Source: Labrys sp. WJW (GTDB lineage: Bacteria > Pseudomonadota > Alphaproteobacteria > Rhizobiales > Labraceae). Taken from it: DNA of 64,000 bases. The translations under genes were made by a program, and so were the position numbers. This document shows positions 44,345 through 54,107 of the stretch, piece after piece; position 1 is the stretch's first letter, and every line of letters begins with the position of its first letter. The DNA lies in NCBI RefSeq assembly GCF_001676615.1, contig NZ_LYXZ01000016.1, positions 1-64,000 of the forward strand, read 5' to 3'. The notes under the pieces were generated by a model, which saw only the letters and a list, made by a program, of their open reading frames with translations, ran no database searches and was not told the origin of the DNA.

Positions 44345-45406
44345 TTATCGGTTGAGGCCGAGCATGCGCCGCACCGCCTTGCGATCGGTGCCGCCGCCGG
44401 CGAAATCGTCGAAAGCCTTCTCCGTCACCCGGATGATATGGGCGGCGATGAAGGGCGCCCCTTCCGCCGCGCCGTCTTCGGGGTGCTTGAGGCAGCATTC
44501 CCATTCGAGCACGGCCCAGGAGGCATAGTCGTACTGGGCGAGCTTGGAGAAGACGCCGGTGAAGTCGACCTGGCCGTCGCCCAGCGAACGGAAGCGCCCC
44601 GCCCTCTCCGTCCAGGAGGCATAGCCCGAATAGACGCCCTGGCGGCCCGTCGGGTTGAACTCGGCATCCTTGGCGTGAAAGGCCTTGATGCGCTCGTGAT
44701 AGATATCGATGAAAGCGAGATAGTCGAGCTGCTGCAGCACGAAATGCGACGGGTCGTAGTTGATGTTGGCTCGCTTGTGGCCCTTCAGGCGATCGACAAA
44801 GCGCTCGAAGGTGGCGCCGTCGAACAGGTCCTCGCCGGGATGCAGCTCGTAGCAGACGTCGACGCCGACTGCGTCATAGGCATCGAGGATGGGTTTCCAG
44901 CGCTTGGCGAGTTCGCCGAACGCCTCATCGATCAGGCCAGCCGGCCGCTGCGGCCAGGGATAGGCGAAAGGCCAGGCCAGGGCGCCGGAGAAGCTGACGC
45001 TGGCATCGAGGCCGAGATGGCGGGAGGCGGTGGCTGCAGCTTTCAGCTGCTCCACGGCCCAGGCCTGCCTCTCCCTTGGCTTGCCGCGCACTTCCGGCGG
45101 CGCGAACCCATCGAAGGCCTCATTGTAGGCCGGATGGACGGCAACCAGCTGGCCCTGCAGATGGGTCGACAATTCGGTGATAGCGAGGCCATGGCTGGCA
45201 ACGACGCCGGCGACCTCATCGCAATAGGTCTTGGATTCGGCGGCCTTCTTGAGGTCGAACAGGCGGCCGTCCCAGCTCGGGATCTGCACGCCCTTGTAGC
45301 CGAGCGAGGCGGCCCATTTGCAGATGGAATCGAGGGAATTGAAGGGCGCGGCGTCGCCCGCGAACTGGGCGAGAAAGATCGCCGGTCCCTTGATCGTGGC
45401 CGCCAT
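44345..45406 (-). CDS. Sugar phosphate isomerase/epimerase family (TIM barrel)
   Basis: A 353-residue AP-endonuclease-2-like TIM barrel. Metal-binding residues are visible in VCYELHPGED, NINYDPSHFV, FHAKDAEF and VLEWECCL. The family includes xylose isomerase-like and inosose-related enzymes. A good AGGAGA lies before the ATG at 45406. It begins an operon with the Gfo/Idh dehydrogenase and has a palindromic candidate operator upstream at 45555-45570. Confidence 0.9.
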   Translation of the reverse strand: MAATIKGPAIFLAQFAGDAAPFNSLDSICKWAASLGYKGVQIPSWDGRLFDLKKAAESKTYCDEVAGVVASHGLAITELSTHLQGQLVAVHPAYNEAFDGFAPPEVRGKPRERQAWAVEQLKAAATASRHLGLDASVSFSGALAWPFAYPWPQRPAGLIDEAFGELAKRWKPILDAYDAVGVDVCYELHPGEDLFDGATFERFVDRLKGHKRANINYDPSHFVLQQLDYLAFIDIYHERIKAFHAKDAEFNPTGRQGVYSGYASWTERAGRFRSLGDGQVDFTGVFSKLAQYDYASWAVLEWECCLKHPEDGAAEGAPFIAAHIIRVTEKAFDDFAGGGTDRKAVRRMLGLNR

Positions 45407-45554
45407 GCTGCGTCTCCTGAGGTGATGCCTTCGGGCCGCAGGTCAGGAGCCGATCCATGTGCCGGCTCGCCCCTTCGGCCTGGGACCATTTGTCTGACCT
45501 GCCCCTCGGCTTGCCTCACCATGGCAAATCCTTCCGGACTGTGCAACGGCGATT

Positions 45555-45570
45555 TGATGTACGTACACCA
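45555..45570. promoter_or_regulatory. Candidate operator for the isomerase/dehydrogenase operon
   Basis: TGATGTACGTACACCA is symmetric in 14 of 16 bases around a perfect TGTACGTACA core, 150 bases before the isomerase start. It resembles GntR-type sites, but no regulator gene is adjacent. Confidence 0.5.
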
Positions 45571-45621
45571 GGGAAAGACAAGACCGTCTCCCTCCTTCAG
45601 ACAGGGTCTTGTCATAAAGCA

Positions 45622-45645
45622 AAGGCCGGGCATGAGCCCGGCCTT
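45622..45645 (-). terminator. Terminator for the L,D-transpeptidase gene
   Basis: AAGGCCGGGC/GCCCGGCCTT with a four-base loop, followed on the minus strand by TTTGCTTT, about 38 bases after the stop at 45683. Confidence 0.7.
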
Positions 45646-45682
45646 GCACAAACACAGCGATGTGGCGAAATCGGCGTCCCGC

Positions 45683-46471
45683 TCAGGCTTCCGACATGCC
45701 GGGGCCGAGGACGACAACGCGGCCACCGAGAGGGGCGCGCTTGTAAAGGTCGATCGCATCCTGGACGATCATGCGGATGCAGCCAGAGGAGGCATTGTGT
45801 CCAATGCTATAGGGCTCGTTGGTGCCATGGATACGGAAGAGCGTATCCTTGTTGTTCTGCCACAGATACATGGCACGTCCCGTGATCGGATTGCGCGGTC
45901 CGCCGCGCACGCCTACACCGCTTTGCAACTGGGCGAGACTGCCGCGCAGATCGGGCCGGCGGGCGATCATTTCCTTGGGCGGATACCAATCGGGCCATTC
46001 GCGCTTGTAGCGGATTTCCGCCGTGCCGGACCAGCCGAAGCCCTGCTTGCCGACGCCGACGCCATAGCGCATGGCTCGACCACCGCCCATGACGTAATAG
46101 AGATAATGCGCCCTGGGATCGACCACGATGGTGCCCGCCGGTTCGCTGGACGGATAGTCGACCTCGGCGCGCAGGAACTGAGCGCCGATGCGTTTGGTAT
46201 CCACGGCCGGAACGACGAACTTACCGTCGGTCATTTGAGCGTAGATGGCCTTGTAGTCATATGTACCCTCGGGCGTGAGGGGCTGTTCGGGTTGCGTGAT
46301 CTCATCGGTCGGGCGGCCGTCCACCGGCACCGCCGGCAGCGTTGCCGGGTCGGCCGAAGCCACGACGACCGGCTTGATTGCGGCTGAATCGGTCACGCAA
46401 CTGGCCAGGGCAAAGCCCAGTCCAGTCAGCGAGGCGCCCATGAGAAAGACGCGGCGGGAGAGAGACGACAT
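45683..46471 (-). CDS. L,D-transpeptidase lipoprotein (YkuD domain)
   Basis: A 262-residue protein. The N-terminus has a twin-arginine-like SRRVFLMG and a lipobox LASC with Cys25. The YkuD domain contains GTIVVDPRAHYLYYV, and the catalytic His215 (RIHGTNEP) and Cys231 (SSGCIRM). It forms 3-3 cross-links in peptidoglycan or links proteins to it, in the periplasm. ATG 46471 is favoured over a start 11 codons upstream. It is transcribed alone. Confidence 0.93.
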   Translation of the reverse strand: MSSLSRRVFLMGASLTGLGFALASCVTDSAAIKPVVVASADPATLPAVPVDGRPTDEITQPEQPLTPEGTYDYKAIYAQMTDGKFVVPAVDTKRIGAQFLRAEVDYPSSEPAGTIVVDPRAHYLYYVMGGGRAMRYGVGVGKQGFGWSGTAEIRYKREWPDWYPPKEMIARRPDLRGSLAQLQSGVGVRGGPRNPITGRAMYLWQNNKDTLFRIHGTNEPYSIGHNASSGCIRMIVQDAIDLYKRAPLGGRVVVLGPGMSEA

Positions 46472-46703
46472 TATACATCCTACTGGGATCGGGAGAACCG
46501 ACACTTACAATAAGCAAGACTTCCGTGTTCGGCTGTGCCTTTGCTGCAACGTTCCGAATTTCTTTATATCGCGTTCTCGTGAACGCACTGCCGTTCACAT
46601 TGGCTTCATCTATGCCCCGCAGGCTGGCTAGGACGTGCGCTAGGACACAGTGCGCACAGAATGAAGGCTTGACCCGCTTCGTGGCCGCCTGCACAAGGCG
46701 CGC

Positions 46704-48524
46704 ATGGCTCCTCCCCTGCTCTTCCTGCGCGATGTCCATCTGACCTTTGGCGGCACCCCGACCCTCGAGGGAGCCGATTTGTCGATTGCCCCCGGCGAGC
46801 GGCTCTGCCTCGTTGGCCGCAACGGCTCCGGCAAGTCGACTTTGCTCAAGATCGCCGCGGGCCAGATCGAGGCCGATCGCGGCGAGCGTTTCGTGCATCC
46901 CGGCGCCACGGTGCGCTATCTGCCGCAGGAGCCGGATTTAAGCGGCTTTGCCACCACGCTCGCCTATGTCGAGGCGGGCCTCGGTCCGGGCGACGACGAT
47001 TACCGCGCCCTCTATCTACTCAACGAGCTCGGCCTGACGGGCGAGGAGAGCCCCGACAATCTCTCCGGCGGCGAGGCCCGGCGCGCGGCGCTTGCCCGCG
47101 TGCTTGCCCCCGAACCGGACATCCTGCTGCTCGACGAGCCGACCAACCATCTCGACCTGCCGGCCATCGAATGGCTGGAAAAGGAAATCGGCTCGTTGCG
47201 CTCGGCCCTGGTGCTGATCAGCCATGACCGGCGCTTCCTGGAAAACCTGTCGCGCGCCACCGTCTGGCTCGATCGCGGCCAGACCCGGCGCACGGATCGC
47301 GGCTTCGCCTTCTTCGAGGAATGGCGCGACCAGGTGCTGGAAGAAGAAGAGCGCGACCGCCAGAAGCTCGACCGCAAGATCGTGGCGGAAGAACACTGGG
47401 TGCGCTATGGCGTGACCGCCCGTCGCAAGCGCAATGTCCGCCGCATGGCCAATCTCGCCGCCCTCCGGCAGGAGCGCCGCGATGCCCGCCGCGTCACCGG
47501 CGCGGTGAAGTTGACGATGACCGAAGGCGAGGAAAGCGGCAAGCTGGTGGTCGAAGCGATCGGCGTGAACAAGAATTGGGGCGGCCCGCCGATCGTCAAG
47601 GATTTCTCCATCCGCATCGCCCGAGGCGACAGGATCGGCATTGTCGGCCCCAACGGCGCCGGCAAGACCACCCTGCTCAACCTCTTGACCGGTGCCGTCC
47701 CGCCCGACAGTGGCGTGGTGAAGCTTGGGGCCAGCCTGCAGATGGTGACGCTCGACCAGCGCCGCGAGAGCCTGGACCCGCAGACGACCCTCAGCGATAC
47801 GCTCACCGGCGGCGGCTCGGACTATGTCGAGGTCGGCGGCGAGCGCAAGCACGTCATCGGCTATATGCGCGATTTCCTGTTTCCGCCCGAGCAGGCACGC
47901 ACGCCGGTTTCGGTGCTGTCGGGCGGCGAACGCGGCCGGCTGATGTTGGCGCGCGCTTTGGCCAAGCCCTCCAATTTCCTGGTGCTGGACGAGCCGACCA
48001 ACGATCTCGACCTGGAAACACTCGACCTCCTGCAGGAGATGATCGGGGACTATCAGGGCACCGTCATCGTCATCAGCCATGACCGCGACTTCCTCGACCG
48101 GGTTTCGACCTCGATCCTGATGAGCGAGGGCGACGGGCGCTGGACGGAATATGCCGGCGGCTATAGCGACATGGTGGCCCAGCGCGGCGGGGGCGTCGCC
48201 CGCAAGCCGACCGAGAAGGCGGAAACGCCCAAGCCGGCCGTCGCAGATCAGGCAGCGGCCGGTTCGGCGCCGGAGCGCAGCGGCAAGCGCAAACTTTCGT
48301 TCAAGGAAAAGCACGCCCTCGAGACCCTGCCCGGCAAGATCGACCAGCTTGCCGCCAAGGCGGCGAGCCTGCACGAGCGGCTTGCCGACCCCGGCCTCTT
48401 CGCCAGGGATTCGAAGAAATTCGCCGAGCTCAGCCAACAGCTCGCCAAACTCGAAGCCGAGAAGGCGCATGCCGAGGAAGAATGGCTGGCCCTGGAGATG
48501 CTGCGGGAGGAAATCGAGGGATGA
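46704..48524 (+). CDS. uup: ABC-F ATPase, Uup type
   Basis: A 606-residue protein with two ABC domains in tandem and no membrane helices. First domain: Walker A GRNGSGKST, signature LSGGEARRAALAR, LLLDEPTNHLDLP. Second: GPNGAGKTT, LSGGERGRLMLARAL, LDEPTNDLDLETLDLL. The linker is charged, and a C-terminal coiled coil (about residues 530-606, LAKLEAEKAHAEEEW) is the DNA-binding type region of Uup. It acts on translating ribosomes or on DNA transposon excision by family knowledge. Confidence 0.93.
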   Translation: MAPPLLFLRDVHLTFGGTPTLEGADLSIAPGERLCLVGRNGSGKSTLLKIAAGQIEADRGERFVHPGATVRYLPQEPDLSGFATTLAYVEAGLGPGDDDYRALYLLNELGLTGEESPDNLSGGEARRAALARVLAPEPDILLLDEPTNHLDLPAIEWLEKEIGSLRSALVLISHDRRFLENLSRATVWLDRGQTRRTDRGFAFFEEWRDQVLEEEERDRQKLDRKIVAEEHWVRYGVTARRKRNVRRMANLAALRQERRDARRVTGAVKLTMTEGEESGKLVVEAIGVNKNWGGPPIVKDFSIRIARGDRIGIVGPNGAGKTTLLNLLTGAVPPDSGVVKLGASLQMVTLDQRRESLDPQTTLSDTLTGGGSDYVEVGGERKHVIGYMRDFLFPPEQARTPVSVLSGGERGRLMLARALAKPSNFLVLDEPTNDLDLETLDLLQEMIGDYQGTVIVISHDRDFLDRVSTSILMSEGDGRWTEYAGGYSDMVAQRGGGVARKPTEKAETPKPAVADQAAAGSAPERSGKRKLSFKEKHALETLPGKIDQLAAKAASLHERLADPGLFARDSKKFAELSQQLAKLEAEKAHAEEEWLALEMLREEIEG

Positions 48525-48526
48525 GC

Positions 48527-48544
48527 GGGCTTCGCAGAAAGCCC
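48527..48544 (+). terminator. Weak hairpin just after uup
   Basis: GGGCTT (48527-48532) and AAGCCC (48539-48544), three bases after the uup stop codon, followed by AT-rich sequence but no pure T run. Confidence 0.35.
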
Positions 48545-48650
48545 CGATAAGAATTATTCTATAGTAATATCAAAAGCTTGCAATCTCCCCGGAAAGGCAA
48601 CAAGGGTGTGCTCCCCGGAGCAAAGCGCGTTTGGATGGAAACGCCGTTTT

Positions 48651-48714
48651 GCTCCATCTCGTTGGTTTGATGCGCCTTTGCGATTCTGGGCGATTTCTCC
48701 AAGTCGTAAAACGC
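48651..48714 (+). repeat. Dispersed intergenic repeat, family A, 3' half copy
   Basis: It follows the same TTGCTC-GTTGGTTTGATGCG core and ends AAAACGCC, 21 bases before the TonB-like start. The right part also matches the complement of the left half of the full element, so it may be a foldback copy. Confidence 0.55.
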
Positions 48715-48735
48715 CTTAGCTTTCCGGAACGTCAC

Positions 48736-49218
48736 ATGTCTGCCTTCCGACGTCTTGCACTGACCCTGGCCCTGCTTGGAGCGCCCCTGGGAGCGTTTTT
48801 CGCGGCTTCCCCTGTCTGGGCCCAGTCCAAGCCGGTCCCCGCCTCTCCGCCGATCACCGACGCCAAGAGCTGGCATGCCGCCCTGCTCAGGCAGGTAGGG
48901 GCCAATACCCTGTTTCCGAACCTGCCCCAGCCGCCCTTGAAGGAAGGCGAAGCACCCCCGCCCCTGCCGTCCGGACAGGTCATGGTCCAGTTTGTCCTCG
49001 ATCGCAACGGACAGGTGCAGTCGGCCAAGGTGGTGCAGGGTTCCGGCAGGAGCGAGTTCGACGAGGCCGCGCTCGACGCGCTCAAGCGGGCCACGCCCCT
49101 CCCCAAGCCGCCCGCCAACGTGACCGGAGAGAGCTTCTCGCTGCGGCTCCCGATTGTTTTCAGGGGCGGGCCTCAGCCCCAGAATACGCCCAAGGCCAAG
49201 CCGCCCCGCTCAAATTGA
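48736..49218 (+). CDS. TonB C-terminal domain protein
   Basis: A 160-residue secreted protein with a signal peptide (MSAFRRLALTLALLGAPLG, cleavage near VWAQ). The C-terminal half is a TonB-like fold (VMVQFVLDRNGQVQSAKVVQ, then FDEAALDALKRATPLPKPP). It lacks the long proline spacer and an N-terminal anchor, so it is not a classical TonB. The start is ATG 48736; the 35 upstream codons are in the family A repeat. Confidence 0.86.
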   Translation: MSAFRRLALTLALLGAPLGAFFAASPVWAQSKPVPASPPITDAKSWHAALLRQVGANTLFPNLPQPPLKEGEAPPPLPSGQVMVQFVLDRNGQVQSAKVVQGSGRSEFDEAALDALKRATPLPKPPANVTGESFSLRLPIVFRGGPQPQNTPKAKPPRSN

Positions 49219-49455
49219 GCGCAAATACGCCCCGCACCGTGCTTGCCCGCAGTTGCAGCGGAGCCCACTGAAGGATCGGCGCTGGGCCTTTCACGATGCC
49301 CGCTTTGCGCAGCGCCTTGCCGAGATCGCGTTCCAGGTTGGCGACAAGGCCTGGGACGCGACCTTCGTCATTCTTGACAAACGCCATCGGCGGCTTTTCT
49401 GCTGGCTATGATCGATACCGATCGAGATCACGCTGCCGTCATCTTTCCTCCCTAG

Positions 49456-49500
49456 AGCGTTTTGCGATTTGGCGGGATGGCCAATTCCTCACTCCCTTGT
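49456..49500 (+). repeat. Dispersed intergenic repeat, family A, left-end fragment
   Basis: AGCGTTTTGCGATTTGGCGG matches the left end of the element at 56427-56588. The 295-base gap 49219-49513 otherwise has only weak antisense open frames and no gene I can support. Confidence 0.5.
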
Positions 49501-49513
49501 CGCAGGGCCTGTC

Positions 49514-50500
49514 ATGATCACCACACATCGCTTGTGCCCGACGACCAAGGACAGGCTGCTGCCCCACACGCTGCAGCCGGGTGAGCCCCTCACGGGGGAT
49601 ATCCTGTGGATCGACCTGCTCAACCCGACACGCGAGGAAGATCAGCAGGTCGAGACGCTGCTCGGCATCTCCATCCCCACCCATGAGGATATGGACGATA
49701 TCGAACCCTCCGAGCTGATCTGGTCGGAGAATGGCACGCGCTACATGACTACCCGCCTCCTGGTGAACGTCAACACCAGCGAGCCGGACATTTCGGCGGT
49801 GACCTTCATCCTCACGGCCAGCGTTCTGGTGACGGTGCGCTACAGCGAACCGAAGTCCTTCACCACCTATACGGGCCATGCGGTCAAGGCCGGCGGCTGC
49901 GGAGGCAGTCCCGAGGCGATCATGGCCGGGCTGATCGATGCCGTCATCGACCGCGCGGCCGAGGTGCTGCAGGACACCGGCGAGCGCCTCGACGCGCTCT
50001 CGCGCGGTGTGTTCAAGGAGTCCGTCAAGCAAGGCAATCGCAACGCCACCCTGCAGCGCACCTTGCAGGCGCTCGGCCGTCATGGCGACCTCGTCTCGAA
50101 ATCGCGTGAAAGCCTGGTCTCGATCGAGCGGGTGCTGTTGTGGTTCTCCGCAGGCCTCAAGGCCGCCAAGGTGCCCTCGGAGTTGCGCGAGGAAGTCAAG
50201 ATGACACTGCGCGACCTGCAGTCGCTCGAGGAGCACGCGACCTTTCAGTCCGGCAAGATCCAGTTCCTGCTCGACGCCACGCTCGGCCTGGTCAATCTCG
50301 AACAGAACAACATCATCAAGCTCTTTTCGGTGATGGCCGTGATCTTCATGCCGCCGACATTGGTGGCCTCGGTCTACGGCATGAATTTCGAGAACATGCC
50401 CGAGCTCAAATGGGCGCACGGCTACCCGATGGCCCTGATCCTGATGGTGGTGGTCGCCATCGCCCCCTATGTGCTGTTTCGGTGGAAGAACTGGCTGTAG
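49514..50500 (+). CDS. corA: Magnesium/cobalt transporter CorA
   Basis: A 328-residue CorA-type channel. The N-terminal cytoplasmic domain is followed by a long helix region (residues about 180-260) and two membrane helices at the C-terminus, with the signature VYGMNFENMPEL between them. It passes magnesium, and possibly cobalt or nickel, across the inner membrane. ATG 49514 (MITTHRLCPTTK) is preferred over an upstream ATG in frame, as the family begins there. Confidence 0.93.
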   Translation: MITTHRLCPTTKDRLLPHTLQPGEPLTGDILWIDLLNPTREEDQQVETLLGISIPTHEDMDDIEPSELIWSENGTRYMTTRLLVNVNTSEPDISAVTFILTASVLVTVRYSEPKSFTTYTGHAVKAGGCGGSPEAIMAGLIDAVIDRAAEVLQDTGERLDALSRGVFKESVKQGNRNATLQRTLQALGRHGDLVSKSRESLVSIERVLLWFSAGLKAAKVPSELREEVKMTLRDLQSLEEHATFQSGKIQFLLDATLGLVNLEQNNIIKLFSVMAVIFMPPTLVASVYGMNFENMPELKWAHGYPMALILMVVVAIAPYVLFRWKNWL

Positions 50501-50529
50501 CCCCCATCATCTGTCAGAGGGAAAACGCG

Positions 50530-50826
50530 CTACTTCTTCGCTGCGGGCCGCGCCAGGGCGGCTCGGCCGCGCGGGGTGAGGCAATAGCCGATGGCCCGGT
50601 AGCCCGCCTTGATCACCGCGATCGAATCCATCTGGCTGGGCAATTCCGATCGCGTTTTCTGCGAGCCGTCGGGCAAATGGAAGACGGCCTCGCACCAGCC
50701 GAACTTCCGGCACATATTTCCGGCCTGCCCGCTGATCGACGGCCTCAGTTCGCCCGCTTCCAGGGCCGCCAGATAGGCTCGTTCGCGAGGGGTCGGATCA
50801 CGGTCCGGCAAGGGCATGAAGTTCAT
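50530..50826 (-). CDS. Conserved-looking small protein of unknown function
   Basis: A 98-residue protein starting at ATG 50826 (MNFMPLPDRDPTPRERAYLAAL in part). It holds NMCRKFGWCEAVFHLPDG and ends with IGYCLTPRGRAAL, a pattern like the C-terminal wing of winged-helix proteins. Three cysteines are present in the middle and end. It converges with corA, 29 bases apart, and faces away from the RND pump gene. I know no name for it. Confidence 0.7.
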   Translation of the reverse strand: MNFMPLPDRDPTPRERAYLAALEAGELRPSISGQAGNMCRKFGWCEAVFHLPDGSQKTRSELPSQMDSIAVIKAGYRAIGYCLTPRGRAALARPAAKK

Positions 50827-50956
50827 GACAGTCCCTATCGTCGCTTTCGATGATGCCGGCGCCTGCCGAGCCGTGAAAAATTGAGAATGACCGGCGCCCT
50901 GACCGCGGCGCCGATCTGTGTCCAAAGCAGTTGAAGGGCCTTGGATGTTTCCCGCC

Positions 50957-53900
50957 CTATTCCGCCGCCGCGGCCGTCCCCCTGCCGCCGTGGCCGTTGT
51001 CCAGCGCAGCTGGCACGCCGTGCTTCTCCATCTCGTCCTTCGGCCCAACCAGGGGACCGAAAAGGAAGGAAATGCCACGTGTGAGATCGTCCATGACCGC
51101 GTAGAAGGACGGCACGAAGATCAGCGACAGCAGGGTCGAGACGATCAGGCCGCCGATCACGGCGATGGCCATCGGTGCCCGGAACTCGCCGCCATCCCCA
51201 TGTCCCAACGCCGTCGGCACCATGCCGGCCACCATGGCGATGGTGGTCATCACGATCGGCCGCGCGCGTTTGCGTCCGGCATCGATGATGGCGTCATGGC
51301 GGTGCATGCCATGCTTGACCCGCTCCACCGCGAAGTCGACCAGCATGATGGCGTTCTTGGTGACGATGCCCATCAGCATCAGGATGCCGATCACCACCGG
51401 CATCGAGATCGAGTTGTGGGTGGCGAGCAGCGCCAGGACCACGCCGAGCATCGACAGCGGCAGCGAGAGCAGGATGGTAATGGCGTGGAAGGGGCTGCCG
51501 AGCAGCAGCACCAGCACGCCCGCGACCATCAGCAGGCCCGTCCCCATCGCCATGGCAAAGCCCGAGAACACCTCGGCCATCACTTCGGCGTCTCCGGTGG
51601 GCGCGAAGACCACGCCCTTGGGCAGGTTCTTGGCCTCGGGCAAGGCCATGGCCAGTTCCAACGCCTCGCCGATCTCCAGGCCCTTGCGCAGGTCGGCGCC
51701 GATCTTGACCTGCCGCTCGCGATCGTTGCGCTCGATCGAGGTCGGCCCCTGGCCGAACTCGACATCCGCCACCGCCGATAGCGGCACGCTGCCGCCCGAG
51801 GCCGTGGTCAGGCTGAGCGCTTCGATCAGGCCGAGATTGCCACGGGATTCCTCCGTCAACTGCACGCGGATCGGCACCAGCCGGTCCCCGGCATTGAACT
51901 TGGCCAGATTGGCGTCGATGTCGCCGATGGTCGCCACGCGCACCGCCTCCGAGATCTGCTCGGTGGTGATGCCATAGCGGGCGGCATCGTCGGTTCGCGG
52001 CAGGATGCGCACTTCCGGCCGTTCGAGGCCGGTATTGGCAGCGACATTGTTGAAGCCGGGCACATGGCGCATGGCGCCTTCCAGGCGAGACGACGCCAGG
52101 GCGAGCGCCTTCGGATCATTGCTCTTCAGCGCCAGGTTGACGTCGCGCTCGCCATTGTCGTTGACGCGCCAGGCGCGCATGTCGGGAATGGCGGTGAGGA
52201 TGCGCGCAATATCATCCTGGATGGCGAGCTGGTGGCGTGCGCGTGTCTCACGCTTGGTGAGCTTGACATAGATCGCCGCACGCCGCGGGTCGAGCTGCCC
52301 GGTCGGCGAGGTGCCGCCGATCACGAAGACCTGCTCGACTTCCGGGATCTTGCGGATGGCGGCGACCACCTCGTCGGTCTTGGCCTGGGTATTCTCGAGC
52401 TTGCCGCCCGGTGGAATCTCGGCGGAGATGACGACGCGGGCGTTATCCTCGGGCGGGATGAAGCCCTGAGGCAGCAGGCCCATCAGGCCAAACGTCACGA
52501 TCAACAGCCCGAAGCCGGCCACGATCGTGAGATAAGGCGAGAACCAGCGCGCCAGCGTCATTTCCAGGAAGCGGGTATAGGCCCGCATGATCCAGCCATC
52601 ACGCGCCTCGACATGGGCATGCGGCCTGAGGAAATAGGCCGTCATCATCGGCGTGATCAGGCGCGCCACCAGCAGCGAGAAGAACACCGCCACCGCCACC
52701 GTGAGGCCGAACTGCTTGAAATATTGGCCGACGATGCCGCCCATGAAACTCACGGGCGCGAAGATGGCGATGATCGTCATGGTGATCGCCATCACCGCAA
52801 GACCGATCTCATCAGCCGCCTCGATGGAGGCGCGGTAGGGCGACTTGCCCATCTTCATGTGCCGGACGATGTTCTCGATCTCGACGATGGCGTCATCGAC
52901 CAGGATACCCGTGACAAGCGTGATGGCGAGCAAGCTGACGAGATTGAGCGAAAAGCCCATCATGCTCATCGCCCAGAAGGTCGGAATCGCCGAGAGCGGC
53001 AAGGCGATGGCGGCGATCAGCGTGGCCCGCCAGTCGCGCAGGAAGATCAGCACGACGATGACGGCAAGGATCGCGCCTTCCACCAGGGTCTGCATCGCCG
53101 CTTCGAAATTGCCATAGGTCGAGGCGACGCCATCGTCCACCACCGCATAGCTGACCTCGGGATGGGCCTGGTGCAGCGCCTGGATCTTGGCGGCGACCGC
53201 GGCTGCGACCGTGGTGTCGCTGGCACCCTTGGAGCGGAAGACCGAGAAGGCGACGATCGGCGTCGAGCCATTGATGCGCGCGAACGAGGTCTGGTCGGCA
53301 TAGGCGTCCGTGATGTCGGCGATCTCGTTGAGGCGCACCTGCCGCCCGCCGGGCAGCGTGATCTTGGTCTCCTTGAGCTCGTCGACCGTATGGGCGCCGG
53401 CCAGGGTCCGGATGGCCTGCTCGCGATTGCCCACCTCGCCCTTGCCACCCGACAGATCGACCGTCGTCGCCTTCAGCACACGGTTGACGTCGGCGGCGGT
53501 TATGCCGAGCGAAAGCAGGCGATCGGGATCGACGGCGACGCGGATCTCGCGCGTCACGCCGCCGATGCGGTCGACGCGGCCGACGCCGCGCAGGCTCTGC
53601 AGGTCCCGTTTCACCACATTGTCGACATGCCAGGACAGCTGCTCCAGCGTCATGCCAGGCGCCGTGGCCGAATAGGTCATGATCGACTGCGACTCGATTT
53701 CGAGGCGCGCGACCACCGGCTCCTCGATGTCACGGGGAAGTTCAGTGCGGATCTTGGTCACCGCATCCTTGACGTCGTTGAGGACGCGATCGGTGTTGGT
53801 GCCGAGCCAGAACTCGATGGCGACCGTCGAGGTGGAGTCGGTGATGGTCGACTGCACATGCTTGACGCCGGCGACGCTGGTGACGGCATCCTCGATCTTG

Positions 53901-54100
53901 CGCGTCACCTGTGTCTCCAGCTCGGACGGCGCAGCGCCGACCTGGGTCACCGTCACGGTGATGACGGGAATGTCGATGTTGGGAAATTTCGTGATCGGCA
54001 GGTTCTGGAACGAGACCCAGCCAAGCGCCATCAGCACCACGAACAGAACGATCGAAGGTACCGGATTGCGGATGGACCAGGCCGAAACGTTGAACGACAT
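50957..54100 (-). CDS. RND multidrug efflux transporter (AcrB/MexF-type)
   Basis: A 1047-residue inner-membrane pump. The RND repeats are visible: N-terminal MSFNVSAWSIRNPVPSIVL, the TM4 proton-relay aspartates in VTGILVDDAIVEIENI, and GIVTKNAIMLVDFAVERV in the second half. Two large periplasmic loops follow the first helix of each half. It works with the adaptor gene just upstream, separated by seven bases. No outer-membrane channel gene is adjacent, so a separate TolC-type channel is probably used. Substrate range is not deducible. Confidence 0.94.
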   Translation of the reverse strand: MSFNVSAWSIRNPVPSIVLFVVLMALGWVSFQNLPITKFPNIDIPVITVTVTQVGAAPSELETQVTRKIEDAVTSVAGVKHVQSTITDSTSTVAIEFWLGTNTDRVLNDVKDAVTKIRTELPRDIEEPVVARLEIESQSIMTYSATAPGMTLEQLSWHVDNVVKRDLQSLRGVGRVDRIGGVTREIRVAVDPDRLLSLGITAADVNRVLKATTVDLSGGKGEVGNREQAIRTLAGAHTVDELKETKITLPGGRQVRLNEIADITDAYADQTSFARINGSTPIVAFSVFRSKGASDTTVAAAVAAKIQALHQAHPEVSYAVVDDGVASTYGNFEAAMQTLVEGAILAVIVVLIFLRDWRATLIAAIALPLSAIPTFWAMSMMGFSLNLVSLLAITLVTGILVDDAIVEIENIVRHMKMGKSPYRASIEAADEIGLAVMAITMTIIAIFAPVSFMGGIVGQYFKQFGLTVAVAVFFSLLVARLITPMMTAYFLRPHAHVEARDGWIMRAYTRFLEMTLARWFSPYLTIVAGFGLLIVTFGLMGLLPQGFIPPEDNARVVISAEIPPGGKLENTQAKTDEVVAAIRKIPEVEQVFVIGGTSPTGQLDPRRAAIYVKLTKRETRARHQLAIQDDIARILTAIPDMRAWRVNDNGERDVNLALKSNDPKALALASSRLEGAMRHVPGFNNVAANTGLERPEVRILPRTDDAARYGITTEQISEAVRVATIGDIDANLAKFNAGDRLVPIRVQLTEESRGNLGLIEALSLTTASGGSVPLSAVADVEFGQGPTSIERNDRERQVKIGADLRKGLEIGEALELAMALPEAKNLPKGVVFAPTGDAEVMAEVFSGFAMAMGTGLLMVAGVLVLLLGSPFHAITILLSLPLSMLGVVLALLATHNSISMPVVIGILMLMGIVTKNAIMLVDFAVERVKHGMHRHDAIIDAGRKRARPIVMTTIAMVAGMVPTALGHGDGGEFRAPMAIAVIGGLIVSTLLSLIFVPSFYAVMDDLTRGISFLFGPLVGPKDEMEKHGVPAALDNGHGGRGTAAAAE

Positions 54101-54107
54101 CGGCGCC

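Noticed and set aside
43991-46387. A 798-codon plus-strand frame across dehydrogenase, isomerase and transpeptidase genes
   Set aside because: It crosses intergenic regions and runs antisense to three clear genes, so it is a shadow.
49160-49387. A 75-codon minus-strand frame and a matching plus-strand frame in the TonB-like/corA gap
   Set aside because: Both look partly protein-like, but they are mirror images, overlap the TonB-like gene end, and have no convincing ribosome site. I could not decide between them.
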